64,000 nt of DNA. Source: Paulownia fortunei (taxonomy: Eukaryota > Streptophyta > Magnoliopsida > Lamiales > Paulowniaceae). The translations under genes were made by a program, and so were the position numbers. Below the pieces are notes generated by a model, which was given only the letters and a program-made list of their open reading frames with translations, was not told the origin of the DNA and made no database searches. This document shows positions 53,501-64,000 of this stretch, piece by piece. The DNA lies in contig CM033111.1 in assembly GCA_019321725.1 (NCBI GenBank), positions 496,001 through 560,000 of the forward strand. The letters are read 5' to 3'. Position 1 is the first letter of the stretch. Each line of letters starts with the position of its first letter.

Positions 53501-54646
53501 ATTTACATAAAATATGAATATATTAGTAAACTAAATTATTTAATTGTTATACCAATATTTTACGATTATTATCTTATTATATTAGTAAATTCGTAATTAT
53601 CATAATTTATAATTGTTAATATATACAAATTAGTAATATAATAATAAACTACATAAATTAATTTGTTAACTAGTTACAAATAATTAATTATTTATTAAGT
53701 ATTATTATTTAATACACCATTATTATAAATTGAATAATCTATAATTATTGCAAAATGAAAATAACCTATATAATTATAGGTAAATGTCATATTCTAAATA
53801 ACATAAATTATAATAATAACTATTCATAATTAATATTTATTAAGTATTATTATATAATTACATATACTCATTACATTTTTAATTTAAATAGTTATTAACA
53901 TTTTAATTTTATATAACAATTTCAAAGACATAATATTTAATTAATAATTTAACTAATTAATTTTTAATATGAATATTTTTTATATAATATAAATTAGTAA
54001 TACTATAAATCATATAAATTCATTGTAGGAAACCTTATTCTACTTTCAGATTAGGATAGTTATGAGAAAAAATCCCTAAATAGTTCAATAATTTGTAACT
54101 CAAATTTTCAAGTCAAATAACAAATATAAAATATAATATACAAAAAAAAAACATGCATGCAAAAGTTGGCTTCTCCACATATAAAACATGCTATTAAATA
54201 TGTAATTGCATGAGTCATTATAAAAAATAATATTACTAACATTGCAACAAATTTTTTTTTTCAATATAATAATAAATTACTTCACAATTATTACAATAAA
54301 ATATACACATTGTAATTAAAATATTTAAAGTATGATACCTGTAAAGTCACACTCAAAACATGATCCGTATCGTACTTTTAATCTCTCGTGTACTAATAAT
54401 ATTTACGTGAACAAAAATATATAAATATGAATTAGTCAATTTATTTTAATTAAAAAAATTAAAAAAATAACAAAAACATCACTTACCAATGGAATGGTGG
54501 GAAGAGGGACGACAAGAAGATGGTAGAAGGGCGAGGGAATGAGAGAGACAAGGGGAGAGAGAATGGAAGGGAGAGGGAAGAGGAGAGGGGAGGGGAGGGA
54601 GTGAGGAGGGAAAGAAAGTCGGAGGTCTAAATAGAGAAGGGTTTAA

Positions 54647-54753
54647 ATGAAAGCGCAATCCGATGTTACACTTTTCTTGGCTGATTGAGAGGGAAGCATT
54701 GTGTGAGGCAGACCACATATGATTGAATGCTCAAATTGCACCTGCGCATTCAG
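54647..54753. repeat. Right-end inverted pair of the Mutator-like element
   Basis: ATGAAAGCGC (54,647-54,656) followed by GTTACACTTTTC and, about 60 bases on, CTCAAATTGCACCTGCGCATTCAG in opposite sense. The same words occur in the 49,522-49,577 palindrome, where the two arms touch. This is why I place the element ends here. Confidence 0.55.
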
Positions 54754-54910
54754 ATAAATTTTTTCAAAAAAATTAAAAACCAGAATGCCCAAGTTTGGGT
54801 TGTTTTTTTTGTTGAAATCTCAACCCTTGTGTTTTGTGTATATTTATAAACTATTCACAATCTACAACAAATATTTAATATATTTTTAAATTTACAATAT
54901 TTTATTAAGT

Positions 54911-55165
54911 GGTTGGTAGCACCCCCGGATAGGATTAGAACTAGTTTCATTAATTTTCATCTAATATTGGGCTGTCAAATTGTTATAACAAAATTGGGGA
55001 TCTCAAAAAAGCTAAGCTAGGAATTTTAAAAGCAACGAATTATATTTTGTCACAAGATTGTATTCTAATAAGTAATTAGCCTATGAGTTTGAGATATGTC
55101 ATTATTGAGAATACATAACCATCTACTTAAAAAGTCCATATATATTTTAAGTAAATTTTAAGTAA
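54911..55165. repeat. Direct repeat R1
   Basis: Begins AAGTGGTTGGTAGCACC and includes GGATAGGATTAG, CTGTCAAATTGTTATAACAA, AAAAGCTAAG and CATCTACTTAAAAA. It recurs as R2 at 55,306-55,510, which lacks about 40 bases near its end. Non-coding; origin unknown. Confidence 0.85.
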
Positions 55166-55171
55166 AGCAGT

Positions 55172-55303
55172 TTTAAGTAAGATATGTTTAAGAAGACTAG
55201 GTTTAAATGGTATTATTGTTGCATTTTTAGCATTTTATGAAACTTACTGTAATTAATATTATTTATTTGTAGATTTTTTTATTACCCTAATACCCCTACA
55301 AAA
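55172..55303 (+). mobile_element. Orphan 3' end of the copia LTR
   Basis: TAAGTAAGATATGTTTAAGA and the next dozen bases are identical to 49,311-49,342 of the 3' LTR, and similarity continues through TTATTACCCTAATA to CCTACA, the LTR terminus. Even the following AAAAGTGG is shared. No other part of an element is attached. Confidence 0.8.
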
Positions 55304-55305
55304 AG

Positions 55306-55510
55306 TGGCTGGTAGCACCTCGGGATAGGATTAGCACCAGTTTCAATAATTTTCATCTAATATGTGCTGTCAAATTGTTATAACAAAATTGGGACCTCAA
55401 AAAAGCTAAGTTAGGAATTTTAAAAGCAACGAGTTATATTTTGTCGCAAGATTGTATTCTAATAAGTAAAGATAAGCATCTACTTAAAAGGCCACTTATA
55501 TTTTGAGTGA
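55306..55510. repeat. Direct repeat R2
   Basis: AAGTGGCTGGTAGCACC onward matches R1, with scattered substitutions and one deletion. R1, the LTR tail and R2 lie in direct succession, suggesting a tandem duplication of an LTR tail plus flank with loss of one LTR part. Confidence 0.85.
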
Positions 55511-56150
55511 CGTAGTTACTTATATTATTATATTATAAATATTAATAAAAAAATTATCAACAATTAATAATTAATCATAAATTAATCAATTATTATAAAA
55601 TAGAAAAATATCCATACAAAATTTAGAGTAATTTTTAACCAACTTAAGATTCCAAATGATTAAAGTGATTTGCTAAGTAAAAAATTGAAATATCTAACTT
55701 TATCGACAATTTGTCCACAGAATTCCATCTTAATCATTATACACTAACAGTGACCTATTAGCTTTTAATGTCTCATTGTGTTTGATATATGAAAAAATTA
55801 TCCAATTTACCAAATTACTTTAACATTAAGGCAAGAATTTTCCAAATTTATTCGTGACGCCATTATGAAAAGTATTACCCTAAATAGATCACCGTAACAG
55901 TGACCTATTAATAGATAATAATGTATCATTTGACGTAACCTTTTTAAATCACTAACTCATCAACCGCTATTCAAATTTGGCATTGAATTAGACGCACACA
56001 AACAGAAGTATACAATCTTTGAAAGACCTCTTCTCTAATTTTATGTTTTTCTTTTATTTCATTATATATTCTATCTCCCAAATATTGTTTTATTGACTTT
56101 TTTTTGTTTAAAAAAAAAGAAATTAAAAAAAAAATTATCAGTTGATGGTG
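55511..56150. other. Intergenic region upstream of the ERMP1-like gene
   Basis: AT-rich, no open frame of note. An inverted-looking pair of GTGACCTATTA words occurs at about 55,750 and 55,901. Nothing else supported. Confidence 0.5.
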
Positions 56151-56156
56151 ACTTTA

Positions 56157-56172
56157 TGGGCCATTGGGCCCA
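56157..56172 (+). promoter_or_regulatory. Paired site II (TGGGCC) elements
   Basis: TGGGCCATTGGGCCCA places two TGGGCC motifs three bases apart about 210 bases before the ATG of the ERMP1-like gene. Site II elements bind TCP factors and are common in promoters of broadly expressed plant genes. Regulation is inferred from the motif only. Confidence 0.5.
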
Positions 56173-56381
56173 GAAGCCTTCCAAAGTATTTAACTACAGA
56201 GAAAATTCTTGTTCCCTGGAGGCACATTCGGGAGACGCATCAATGGCCTAACTCAAATACAACTCCACCCAAACACTTCAGATTCTGAAACACTTCTACA
56301 AACGAACAACTGTTTCTCTTGCAATTGCTATTACAGCAAAGTCATATACACTTCTCTCGTAGCTCCAAATATCGCAGAACA

Positions 56382-59300
56382 ATGGCGTTTCTGAGGCTAA
56401 GCTCCGGCGATGTCACCGGATTCAAAGTTTTTTTCGCTCTTCTAATTTTGTACGGACTGACATCCTACCTCGCATACTCCGTCATTCACATGAAGTTCAT
56501 CACGCCTCTCGGTGTTGACGCACCACTGGATCGCTTCTCCGAAGCCAGAGCAATCGAGCACGTGCGCGTACTAGCGGAAGAAATAGGCGGTCGCCAGGTT
56601 AGCAACGACGTCGTCTCTGTTCTGTTCTTATCTGTAATTCGTTGAGTTTCGAGTGGTTGTATGCATGTAGCGTTCTTTTGCTTTTGATTCAATCTGTTTC
56701 TCTATTGGGATGATTGAATTTTTTTGTGAAATTGGTTATCAAGATAGAAATAATGGCAGATTAATGAGTGGAATAATTCAATGCATCTAAGATATGTCGT
56801 TGACTTTTTTTATAGTAGTTTATTTGGAGCGTTTGGAAACACTAGCTAAATAATGATTCACGAGTGTATAATTTTTTTTCAGTTTTTCTTCTTTGATTTC
56901 CTGTTTGATTGATTTCAATGCATATGGCTTTATTTGCTATTTGTCATACTATTTTTTTTTAGAGCGTTTTAGACACGAGCTAACTAAATATTTCATGTGT
57001 ATAATTTTGTTTGGTTTTCTTCCCAAATCTCCAGTTTGGTTGTTAATAAATAGTCCATCAAACCATGTATTGTGATTTGATTGCATGTAGGAGGGGAGTC
57101 CAGGTTTGAGGCAGGCAGCGGTATACATTAAAACACAGTTAGAACTGATAAAAGAACGAGCTGGATCGAATTTTAGGTTTGTATATCATAGATATTCAAA
57201 TTCTATTTGGTTGTCATGTTTATGTAAGAAAAACTGTTTCAAGGTTGTGAGTGTTTAGAGCTAACTTTCAAATTTTGGGATTTGTTTTGCAGGATAGAGA
57301 TAGAAGAAACAGTTGTTAATGGCTCCTTCAATATGATGTTTTTAGGACAGAGCATATCTCTAACTTATAGGAATCATACAAATATTCTTATGAGGTAATT
57401 TACATAATGTATTTGTATTTTCTATTAATTTTTTTAAAGTTTGTTGGTTCTGAGTTCAACCAGTTTGTAGAGTCAAATTTAGTTCATTAACAGAAGGGAA
57501 TATTGAGTCTGCTCTCTCTAATTTTAGGTCCCTACTATTGCATTAGGAATAATGTTGTATTGAGTTTTTGACATGTTCATGCATCTTTTTTCATCTGTTA
57601 CAAATGGGGCGATCACTTCTCAAATGGCAGAAGAACCTTGACGATTTTTCTAATTGTCAGAGTACTTGTGATTAAGTTGTACAATTTCACTCTCTCTTGT
57701 ATGCATGTTTGTATTTCGAGGCTTATTTTATCTACTCAACATCGTTATCCATAAGTTGCTGTTGGTTAATAGAAACTGTTTTTACATCAATGACGATGCA
57801 ATGACAGATTTCTTTGATCTGCTTTTAGCTTTTCTGTTTGTTCTTTGTCGGCACTGATTCCCTTTCCTTAGCTCCTTATTTAATTTGAGCTTCATTATTG
57901 TTACATGAAGACAACCAGAAGCTTGGACATCCCAGAGGTTCTAAGCAAGGACCATGCTGATCTTTAAAACACAGACCCACTCTTATGTTGCTTCTTACTT
58001 CATACTAATTTATAATCATGACATCCTTTGCAAATTATATTACTTTTTTTCTGGAACTGTAGCATATCCGAAATATGTACAGAAGGCTACAGCTGATCCA
58101 GACCATGACAAAGAAAATAAATTACATATGCTGAGGGGCTATTAGGCAATAACATGCAATATTTTGGAATTTGTTCTTCTTTAGCTACTTATTATAAAAG
58201 ATTCTTAGCAAACGACTAACATCACTTGGGTCAACTTGCAGGATTTCTTCGGTTGATTCTCAAGACAGTGACCCGTCAGTTTTATTAAACGGTCATTTTG
58301 ATACTCCACCAGGTTCTCCAGGAGCTGGTGATTGTGGCTCGTGTGTTGGTGGGTTGTAACGTAATATTTATAATTCTTGAGTAATATACATAAGTTTGGA
58401 CTTAAATTTTGTTATTCCTTCTTTCACAGCATCATTGCTTGAATTAGCAAGGCTTACTGTTGATTCTGGCTGGATTCCTCCTCGGCCAATAATATTCTTA
58501 TTTAATGGAGCTGAAGAATTATTTATGCTGGTGAGAATTCATAATTAACACTTTTCCATACTTTGCCGTGTACTTTTACCATTGGTGGCTTGGGAATTCT
58601 AGTGTCAATTTGCAGAATAGTGAGTTATCATACTAGTGTAATTGTTGTTGTTAATATTCTTTTTGAGAGAATGAGTTATATTATGTTTGCCCTGTTATAT
58701 GTTAAAGCTTGGTTTGTCTTAGAATCATTATATTTTCTTTTGTCTTCGCTTCAAGGAGGTGAATGAGGAAAATATATTACACTATTGTTTAGTGTTGCGG
58801 GCTTCAAGATTGAGGTATTCTCCCTGTATGGCATAGTTATATGATAAAAGGAGTCGCTGCTTTTTGATGCAACCTTATTTTGTAAATTCGCAAGTCATAA
58901 ATAGATGCATAAATTGATTTAATAATTTTGCTGATTTTTTTAGTAGTTGGAAAAATCATTTTACAATAAAAATAAATAAATAGTAAAATTTATCAAGCAT
59001 TTCTGTACATAATTTATGTTTTCTTGTGTTCAAGCTAATTATTTGAAATATGACCACTTTTTCCATCTTTTGCCATAAATCTTTATTGATCTATATGAGT
59101 AGGTATGTTTTTACATATAATAAATGCAGTAAATATATATTTGTTAAATCACATCTTTGCTTCTGCCTTCTTAGGCCAGAAGTTAATTTGTGGGAACTCC
59201 ATATCAAATTAGTGAGAATGAATATGAGATAAGATTGTTCTCAGATGAACAAATTGCAAGTACACATCATAATCACAATTAACAGCTAATTTTCTTATGA

Positions 59301-62300
59301 TATTTAAGGGTTCACATGGTTTCATGACAACGCATAGATGGCGTGATACAATTGGAGCTTTTATTGATGTTGAGGCATCTGGGACAGGAGGCTTTGGTAA
59401 ATTCCTCGATCTACTTGTATATTCGAAATTGAAAATGTTCTGAAGTATTGTAAATGCAGAAATGTGTGTATGGAATTGCATTTGACTTCATTGTAGACCT
59501 TTTCCTTTAATTAGCTGGGAGCCCTTATTTGAAGAGGGAAAACCCTAGAAAATCAAATCATGTGGTTAGGGAAACTAAAGTGTAGATAATGGCTAGTTCA
59601 CAATGTTATTATGATTCTTACTCCTAAACTTCTTTTTCCCTTATGGTTTTCCTTTTCACTTTTGTTTTTAAAAAATGAATTACCTAATAATCACCTTTTT
59701 TTGGTGGGTGGGTGGGTAGATGTTCGTGAGAAAGGGGATGAGTAGCATTATCACTTGATTTACTTAATGTTTGTAAAATATCCCAAAGATACGACCATGA
59801 TGTTATACTTCAGCTGGAATTATATGGATATTGGTGCAACTTTTGGATTAACAACTTACAAGAAATTGATGATCAAAAAACAATGAATTTGCAATGTCCA
59901 AATTTGGCTAGTGTTTTATGTAATTGAATGAGTATGATTTTAATGCTTTCTAGCTCCTTTTGTCTATTCTTGGAAATAAGAAATGTCTAATCCTTGTCAT
60001 CTAATATATTGATATGATTGTACATTATTCCTAGAATGACTGCATATGCACAAAAGATCTCAATGTAAACATTCTCCAATATCCTAAGAATAAGTTTTCA
60101 TGTTTTATTCCATAGGATATTCCCCATTGCTATATTGGCCGATTTAAATTATCATCAAATTTGACTGAATATGGGAACAGAATTGAAGCTTTTCTACTTG
60201 TGCTGTGTGTTACTTTGCACTTGATGGCAGGAAAAATATTTACTCCACTCTGGTGTTTGCAAATTCACCTCATTCATGCAATTGAATTCTTTCGTGAGCT
60301 AAGCTCTTTGTTGATTTTTTTTTTCTTTTAATCTCTCAATTAACAGATTTAGTGTGCCAATCTGGACCTGGATCTTGGCCTTCATATATTTATGCTCAGT
60401 CAGCTGTATATCCTATGGCAAATAGTGCAGCTCAGGTTTTACTTTTCTTCACCATTTATCATTAGAAGGCTTAGTTTTTTAAAATGGTCTATTTTGTGTT
60501 ACTCTCCAAAAAATAAAAATAAAATTTCTGTTTTGAGTTGTTATTTTTGCTGGGTGAAATGACTTGTGAAAGCAGATAGAGGCATTGAGATAGGAATGCT
60601 GAAACACAGATACATGTGGGTTTATCTTTGTTCTCTGTCATTCTAATAATATCGTTTTGTCAATTTGCAATGTATACTTTTCCAGTGCTCTTAAAACACA
60701 GAAATTATGTTCATTGCCCCGCCATCTAATTTTTTGATTCAGCTCTAATACTCTGTAACAATTTCAATTTTTCAAACGTTGTAGTTAAATCACTTTTTCT
60801 GATCCATTTGCAGGATTTTTTTGGTGCAATTCCTGGTGATACAGACTACAGAATGTTCGCCAGTGATTATGGTGACATTCCTGGCTTGGATATTATCTTC
60901 CTGCTTGGGGGTTATTTTTACCACACCTCATCTGATACAGTGGAAAGACTATTGTATGCATCAACTGGTACTTTGGTACAGTTCACTGGAATTGTATTTT
61001 CAAGATCACATTTATATTTGGTCTTTGCTCTAAATTGCACATAAATTTCTGTCAATTAGACCAGGAAGCATGCAAGCACGTGGGGACAATTTGTTTAGTT
61101 TAATGAAAGCTTTTGCCAATTCTTCTAAGTTATTAACTGCCCAAGAACGAAAATCCATTGGAGCTGCTGCCAGTGGATCCAAAGGCGAAAGACCGATTTT
61201 CTTTGATTACTTCGCACAGTTCTTGGTATGCCACAATCTTGGTTTTATGATTTAGTTGGCTAATAATTTCTATAAGCAAATGTTAATATCTGTACAAAGG
61301 CAATACAAGTAATGCACCGCAGTTTATTCTTGATGTATATTCTTATTCAGGTCTTTTACTCAAGAAGGCTAGCTCTGGTGTTTCACAGTATTCCAATTGC
61401 TATCTTCCTCCTTATGCCACTTTTATTGCGCTTGCCAAATGGGAGTTTAGTCTGTTCCTTCAGTTCCTACTTTGACTTTATTATAGGTAATGACTATGTG
61501 TTCAAATTTAAGAATTATGTGATTGGCCTTTTGTCTCATCGTGCATTTAAATCTCTTTGTTTTACTTTTTTTATAAAGTAATCACTTGCTATGATGCAGG
61601 ATTATCATACCATGCCAGCGGAATTATACTCGCCATTGTTTTTCCTGTAACTTTTGCTATCTTGCGGTTGCTATTCTCTGGACATTCAATGAACTGGTAT
61701 GTGTTCAGTCTCTTAATATTGCTTTTGTCTGATTGTTCTCACTTTAATAATGGATTTATCCTTGTTCCTTTTCTGTTTTTGTGTCAAAAACTGTTGCTTT
61801 TTAGGAGTTTGTACAAAAAAAATTCTCTATATCTTTCTTTCTCTTACAGTTATCCTCTACTGGCATTGTGGCAAGAGATGGTCTTTTAACTTTGTATTTT
61901 TATTTTGTTCAATGTAGGTTTGCTAGTCCATATTTGGCGTTTCTAATGTTTGTGCCATGCTCACTTGTTGGTCTGTTGGTTCCAAGAATTCTTTGGAGAG
62001 AATTTCCTCTCTCTCAAGATGTTTTGGCTCTTGCATTATCACGGGAGGTGTGTGCTTCTGTTAGAGTCTTATTTGATCTTGATACATGGATGCCTTTCTC
62101 CTTTAGGTGTGTTGATTTAGAATATTATTAGAAGATGCTTCTCTGTTGTTTCTGCCTACCTGCTTACTATCTATACCTATTCATATTTCCTTACTATTAT
62201 TCATGAGAACATTACCCTTCCTTACAAGAGTTTATTTCTTGTTATTCAACCCATGAAAGGAGTGCCAAGATCTAGCGAGTTGCTGAAGTAGTTTTAAAGC

Positions 62301-64000
62301 TTTTATTTTGGTGCTCAACAGATGTGTCAATATTCTGGGTTTGATACTTGTCTTACTGAAAATGCAAAACAATAAAAAGTGAATAGGTATCTACGGACTT
62401 GTTCCTAACCATAAATCGTCCATTGGAATTTAATCATGTACTTAATGTTTAACGTCATGTTATTTTGGTCAAATTCATTATAATTTGCAGTCACAATTTG
62501 ACATATTTTGCAGGAATTGGTTGATGAAGCAAGGTTCTGGGGAGCATTTGGGTTCTACTCCCTCTTGACTTTGGTATGTGAAATTATTTCTTATCTTACT
62601 CAATATAATATGAAATTTTATATGGTTGATTCACTGGTATATGCTTTCATTTTCTCTCCTAATAACATTAGTTTTTGAAGACTTAAATTGCTGACAGAAC
62701 TTCTGAAAACAGGCATACCTTGTATCTGGGTTGAGTGGAGGTTTCGTGACATTCCTTTTATCAGCTTTTATGCTTCCAGCATGGATCTCCTTTCGTCTAT
62801 CAATCAGGTTCTTTGGTCACCAATCTCTCAGGTACCAGTTTAAATAACTCTTTGATCATGTTCTTGAGTTTTTTGTCTTTTCCTGTGCGTTTAATGTACC
62901 AACACCCTAGTGTTATAGGTAGTCTAGTTACTTATGTCGGATAATCTTACTTATTCATATTCAAACCTTTCGATATTTAATTTGTTGGCGTTGTAGTATC
63001 ATCAAGATGTTTCTGTCAGGTCAACAGCATGCTATGTGGTCCCTTTGGTACCTTGCCTAATGTACTCCGTATACTTTGGTGGATTTCTTGCTATGTTCTT
63101 GATCGAGAAAATGGGCATGGCAGGCTCTCTTCCACCTCCCTATGGTTAGTTATACAGCTTTTTACACTTCTATGACTGAAAAATATATTGCACTTATTTG
63201 GATCCTCCAGGAGGTTGTATAATACCAATGAGTGGTAATTTGCATGTCTCTTCCCATATGTGACCCCATGCTTTATGTGTGTTCTATATTTCTACCATAT
63301 TTTCTGTGAAACTGAAAGTGAACAGGGGATTGCTTTTCAACTCTAGCTCTAACCATGTCTCATTATTATGCTTACAGCATTCAATGCAAGAGACATTGCA
63401 AAGGAACAGACATCAACACTAGATTCATGTGCTTGAGATAATTACCTTGCAATATTGATATGGGAAACCTATATGAGATGAATTTATATGTTGTTTCTTA
63501 TGTATCAGTTAGTCTGACTTTTCCCTATATAAATAAGTAAATTTGTTGAATGAACTGTGCTTTTTAATCCAACTATACAGCATATATTTCCATCAAAATG
63601 CAGGGACAAATTCTTTTGGGAGCATTAATTTGCATTGTATTAACATATTCTTCTGCACTTTAATTTGTTTGCAATATAATGATCATGGTTGTTATTATCT
63701 CTTATTTGTATTTAAGACAATTAAAGCCAAAAACCTAATGCAGGCTGAAAAGCAGTTATTCTTTTACCCTCACAATGCAGCAATTACTTGCAGGGTATTT
63801 TGTTCCTGATGTAATAGTTGCAGCTGTTGTTGGATTAGTAACAGGCTGGTGTGTTGGTCCTCTTTTACCTGTTGTTGGGAAATGGTTGGCAAAATCATCA
63901 ATTGTCGGATTTTTGCTGCATGGGAGTGTTCTTGCTTTGGCTGTGTCATCACAGTTCTTTCCATACAGCAAAGATGCACCTAAAAGGGTTGTTCTCCAGT
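56382..64000 (+). CDS. ER-membrane M28 zinc metallopeptidase, ERMP1-like (At1g67420-like), 3' end beyond window
   Basis: Sixteen exons were traced: 56,382-56,597; 57,091-57,176; 57,293-57,394; 58,242-58,348; 58,430-58,530; 59,309-59,396; 60,347-60,435; 60,814-60,953; 61,060-61,225; 61,351-61,486; 61,600-61,696; 61,918-62,047; 62,514-62,573; 62,713-62,831; 63,020-63,144; 63,794 onward. All are GT-AG and in phase, giving about 656 residues so far of roughly 870-900 for the family. A signal anchor spans about 14-36. The M28 catalytic set is complete: H153 and D155 (NGHFDT), D165, E199-E200 (FNGAEE), D224 (IDVEASG) and H300 (YHTSSDT). From exon 10 the protein is a series of membrane segments (for example LVFHSIPIAIFLLMPLLL and YLAFLMFVPCSLVGLLV). 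Likely an ER-resident, multi-pass exopeptidase; its plant substrates are unknown. No lesions were seen. Confidence 0.92.

Larger units (their letters stand above)
49522..54753 (-). mobile_element. Dead Mutator-like (MuDR-type) element carrying a plant mobile domain
   Basis: Reading right to left, an N-terminal region starts at ATG 53,500 (MPNRNNIDVLVYFGGQII, then a stop). A Ser/Asp-rich linker, the transposase entry region (YEISYHKDWHGLKRARKN, GALQKWNSG) and the first catalytic block (IIIMDGTHFYTKY, then LLIAMGMDANQHVLPLTFAV and DEE) follow. After AWRWFL the frame changes directly into plant mobile domain sequence (51,9xx and below). Later transposase motifs and the SWIM finger are absent. 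Many stops and frameshifts exist throughout. Both ends carry GAAAGCGC/GCGCATTC inverted pairs that I take as terminal sequences. A GA-rich tract (54,500-54,620) lies near the 5' end. Confidence 0.75.

Noticed and set aside
54479..54718. 79-codon minus-strand frame rich in Pro and Ser
   Set aside because: It translates the GA-rich tract and terminal sequence of the Mutator-like element; low complexity, not a gene.
58060..58143. Coding-like text (AYPKYVQKATADPDHDKENK) in intron 3 of the ERMP1-like gene
   Set aside because: It does not fit the M28 family at this place, ends in a stop, and exons 3 and 4 join in phase without it. A poison exon is possible but unsupported.
63379..63437. Possible alternative exon after a CTTACAG acceptor
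   Set aside because: It ends in a stop after about 19 codons, while the acceptor at 63,793 continues the expected membrane segment in frame.

Overview
The window is nuclear DNA from a flowering plant, most likely a core eudicot (rosid). Evidence: AT-rich intergenic DNA, spliced genes with GT-AG introns, plant-only gene families (a lipid-droplet REF/SRP protein, an Ole e 1/extensin relative, the complex I P1 subunit) and plant retrotransposon, Mutator-like, SINE and hAT debris. The species cannot be read from the sequence.

Layout, left to right. 1-6.4 kb: no gene. 6.5-8.3 kb (+): F-box/Sel1/MYND protein in three exons. 8.5-14.5 kb: gene-poor, with a complete SINE (9.68-9.99 kb) and two repeat blocks. 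14.7-23.4 kb: an old tandem segmental duplication. The right copy has an intact gene for the plant complex I P1 subunit (+) and an intact LDAP/REF-SRP lipid-droplet gene (-). The left copy has a second intact P1 gene, a 5'-truncated LDAP remnant and, in the place of the LDAP last exon, a broken Ole e 1/proline-rich gene. 24.7-25.0 kb (-): decayed exons of an ELMO-domain gene. 28-29.6 and 34.8-37.3 kb (-): tandem caffeoyl-CoA O-methyltransferase-like genes. One is clean; the other has a reading-frame conflict at its last intron. 41.7-44.6 kb (-): a GT47/exostosin glycosyltransferase. 45.6-49.4 kb: a degenerate Ty1/copia element with both LTRs. 49.5-54.75 kb: a dead Mutator-like element joining a transposase piece to a plant mobile domain. 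54.9-55.5 kb: an orphan LTR tail between direct repeats. 56.4 kb to the end (+): the first 16 exons of an ER-membrane M28 metallopeptidase (ERMP1-like), cut by the window edge.

From memory, the order F-box/MYND, P1, LDAP, ELMO, exostosin, Zn exopeptidase is the Arabidopsis order At1g67340-67350-67360-67400-67410-67420. This supports the identifications and suggests that the methyltransferases and transposons are local insertions or that the intervening Arabidopsis genes were lost.

The genes do not form a pathway. They are ordinary nuclear genes in a conserved neighbourhood: protein turnover, respiration, lipid droplets, phenolic methylation, wall glycosylation and ER proteolysis. I saw no convincing novel system. 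The most informative signals are the mosaic left duplication, the ELMO remnant, the splice-frame conflict, the transposase/mobile-domain junction with its 56-bp palindrome, and the LTR that resembles a distant fragment more than its own partner.
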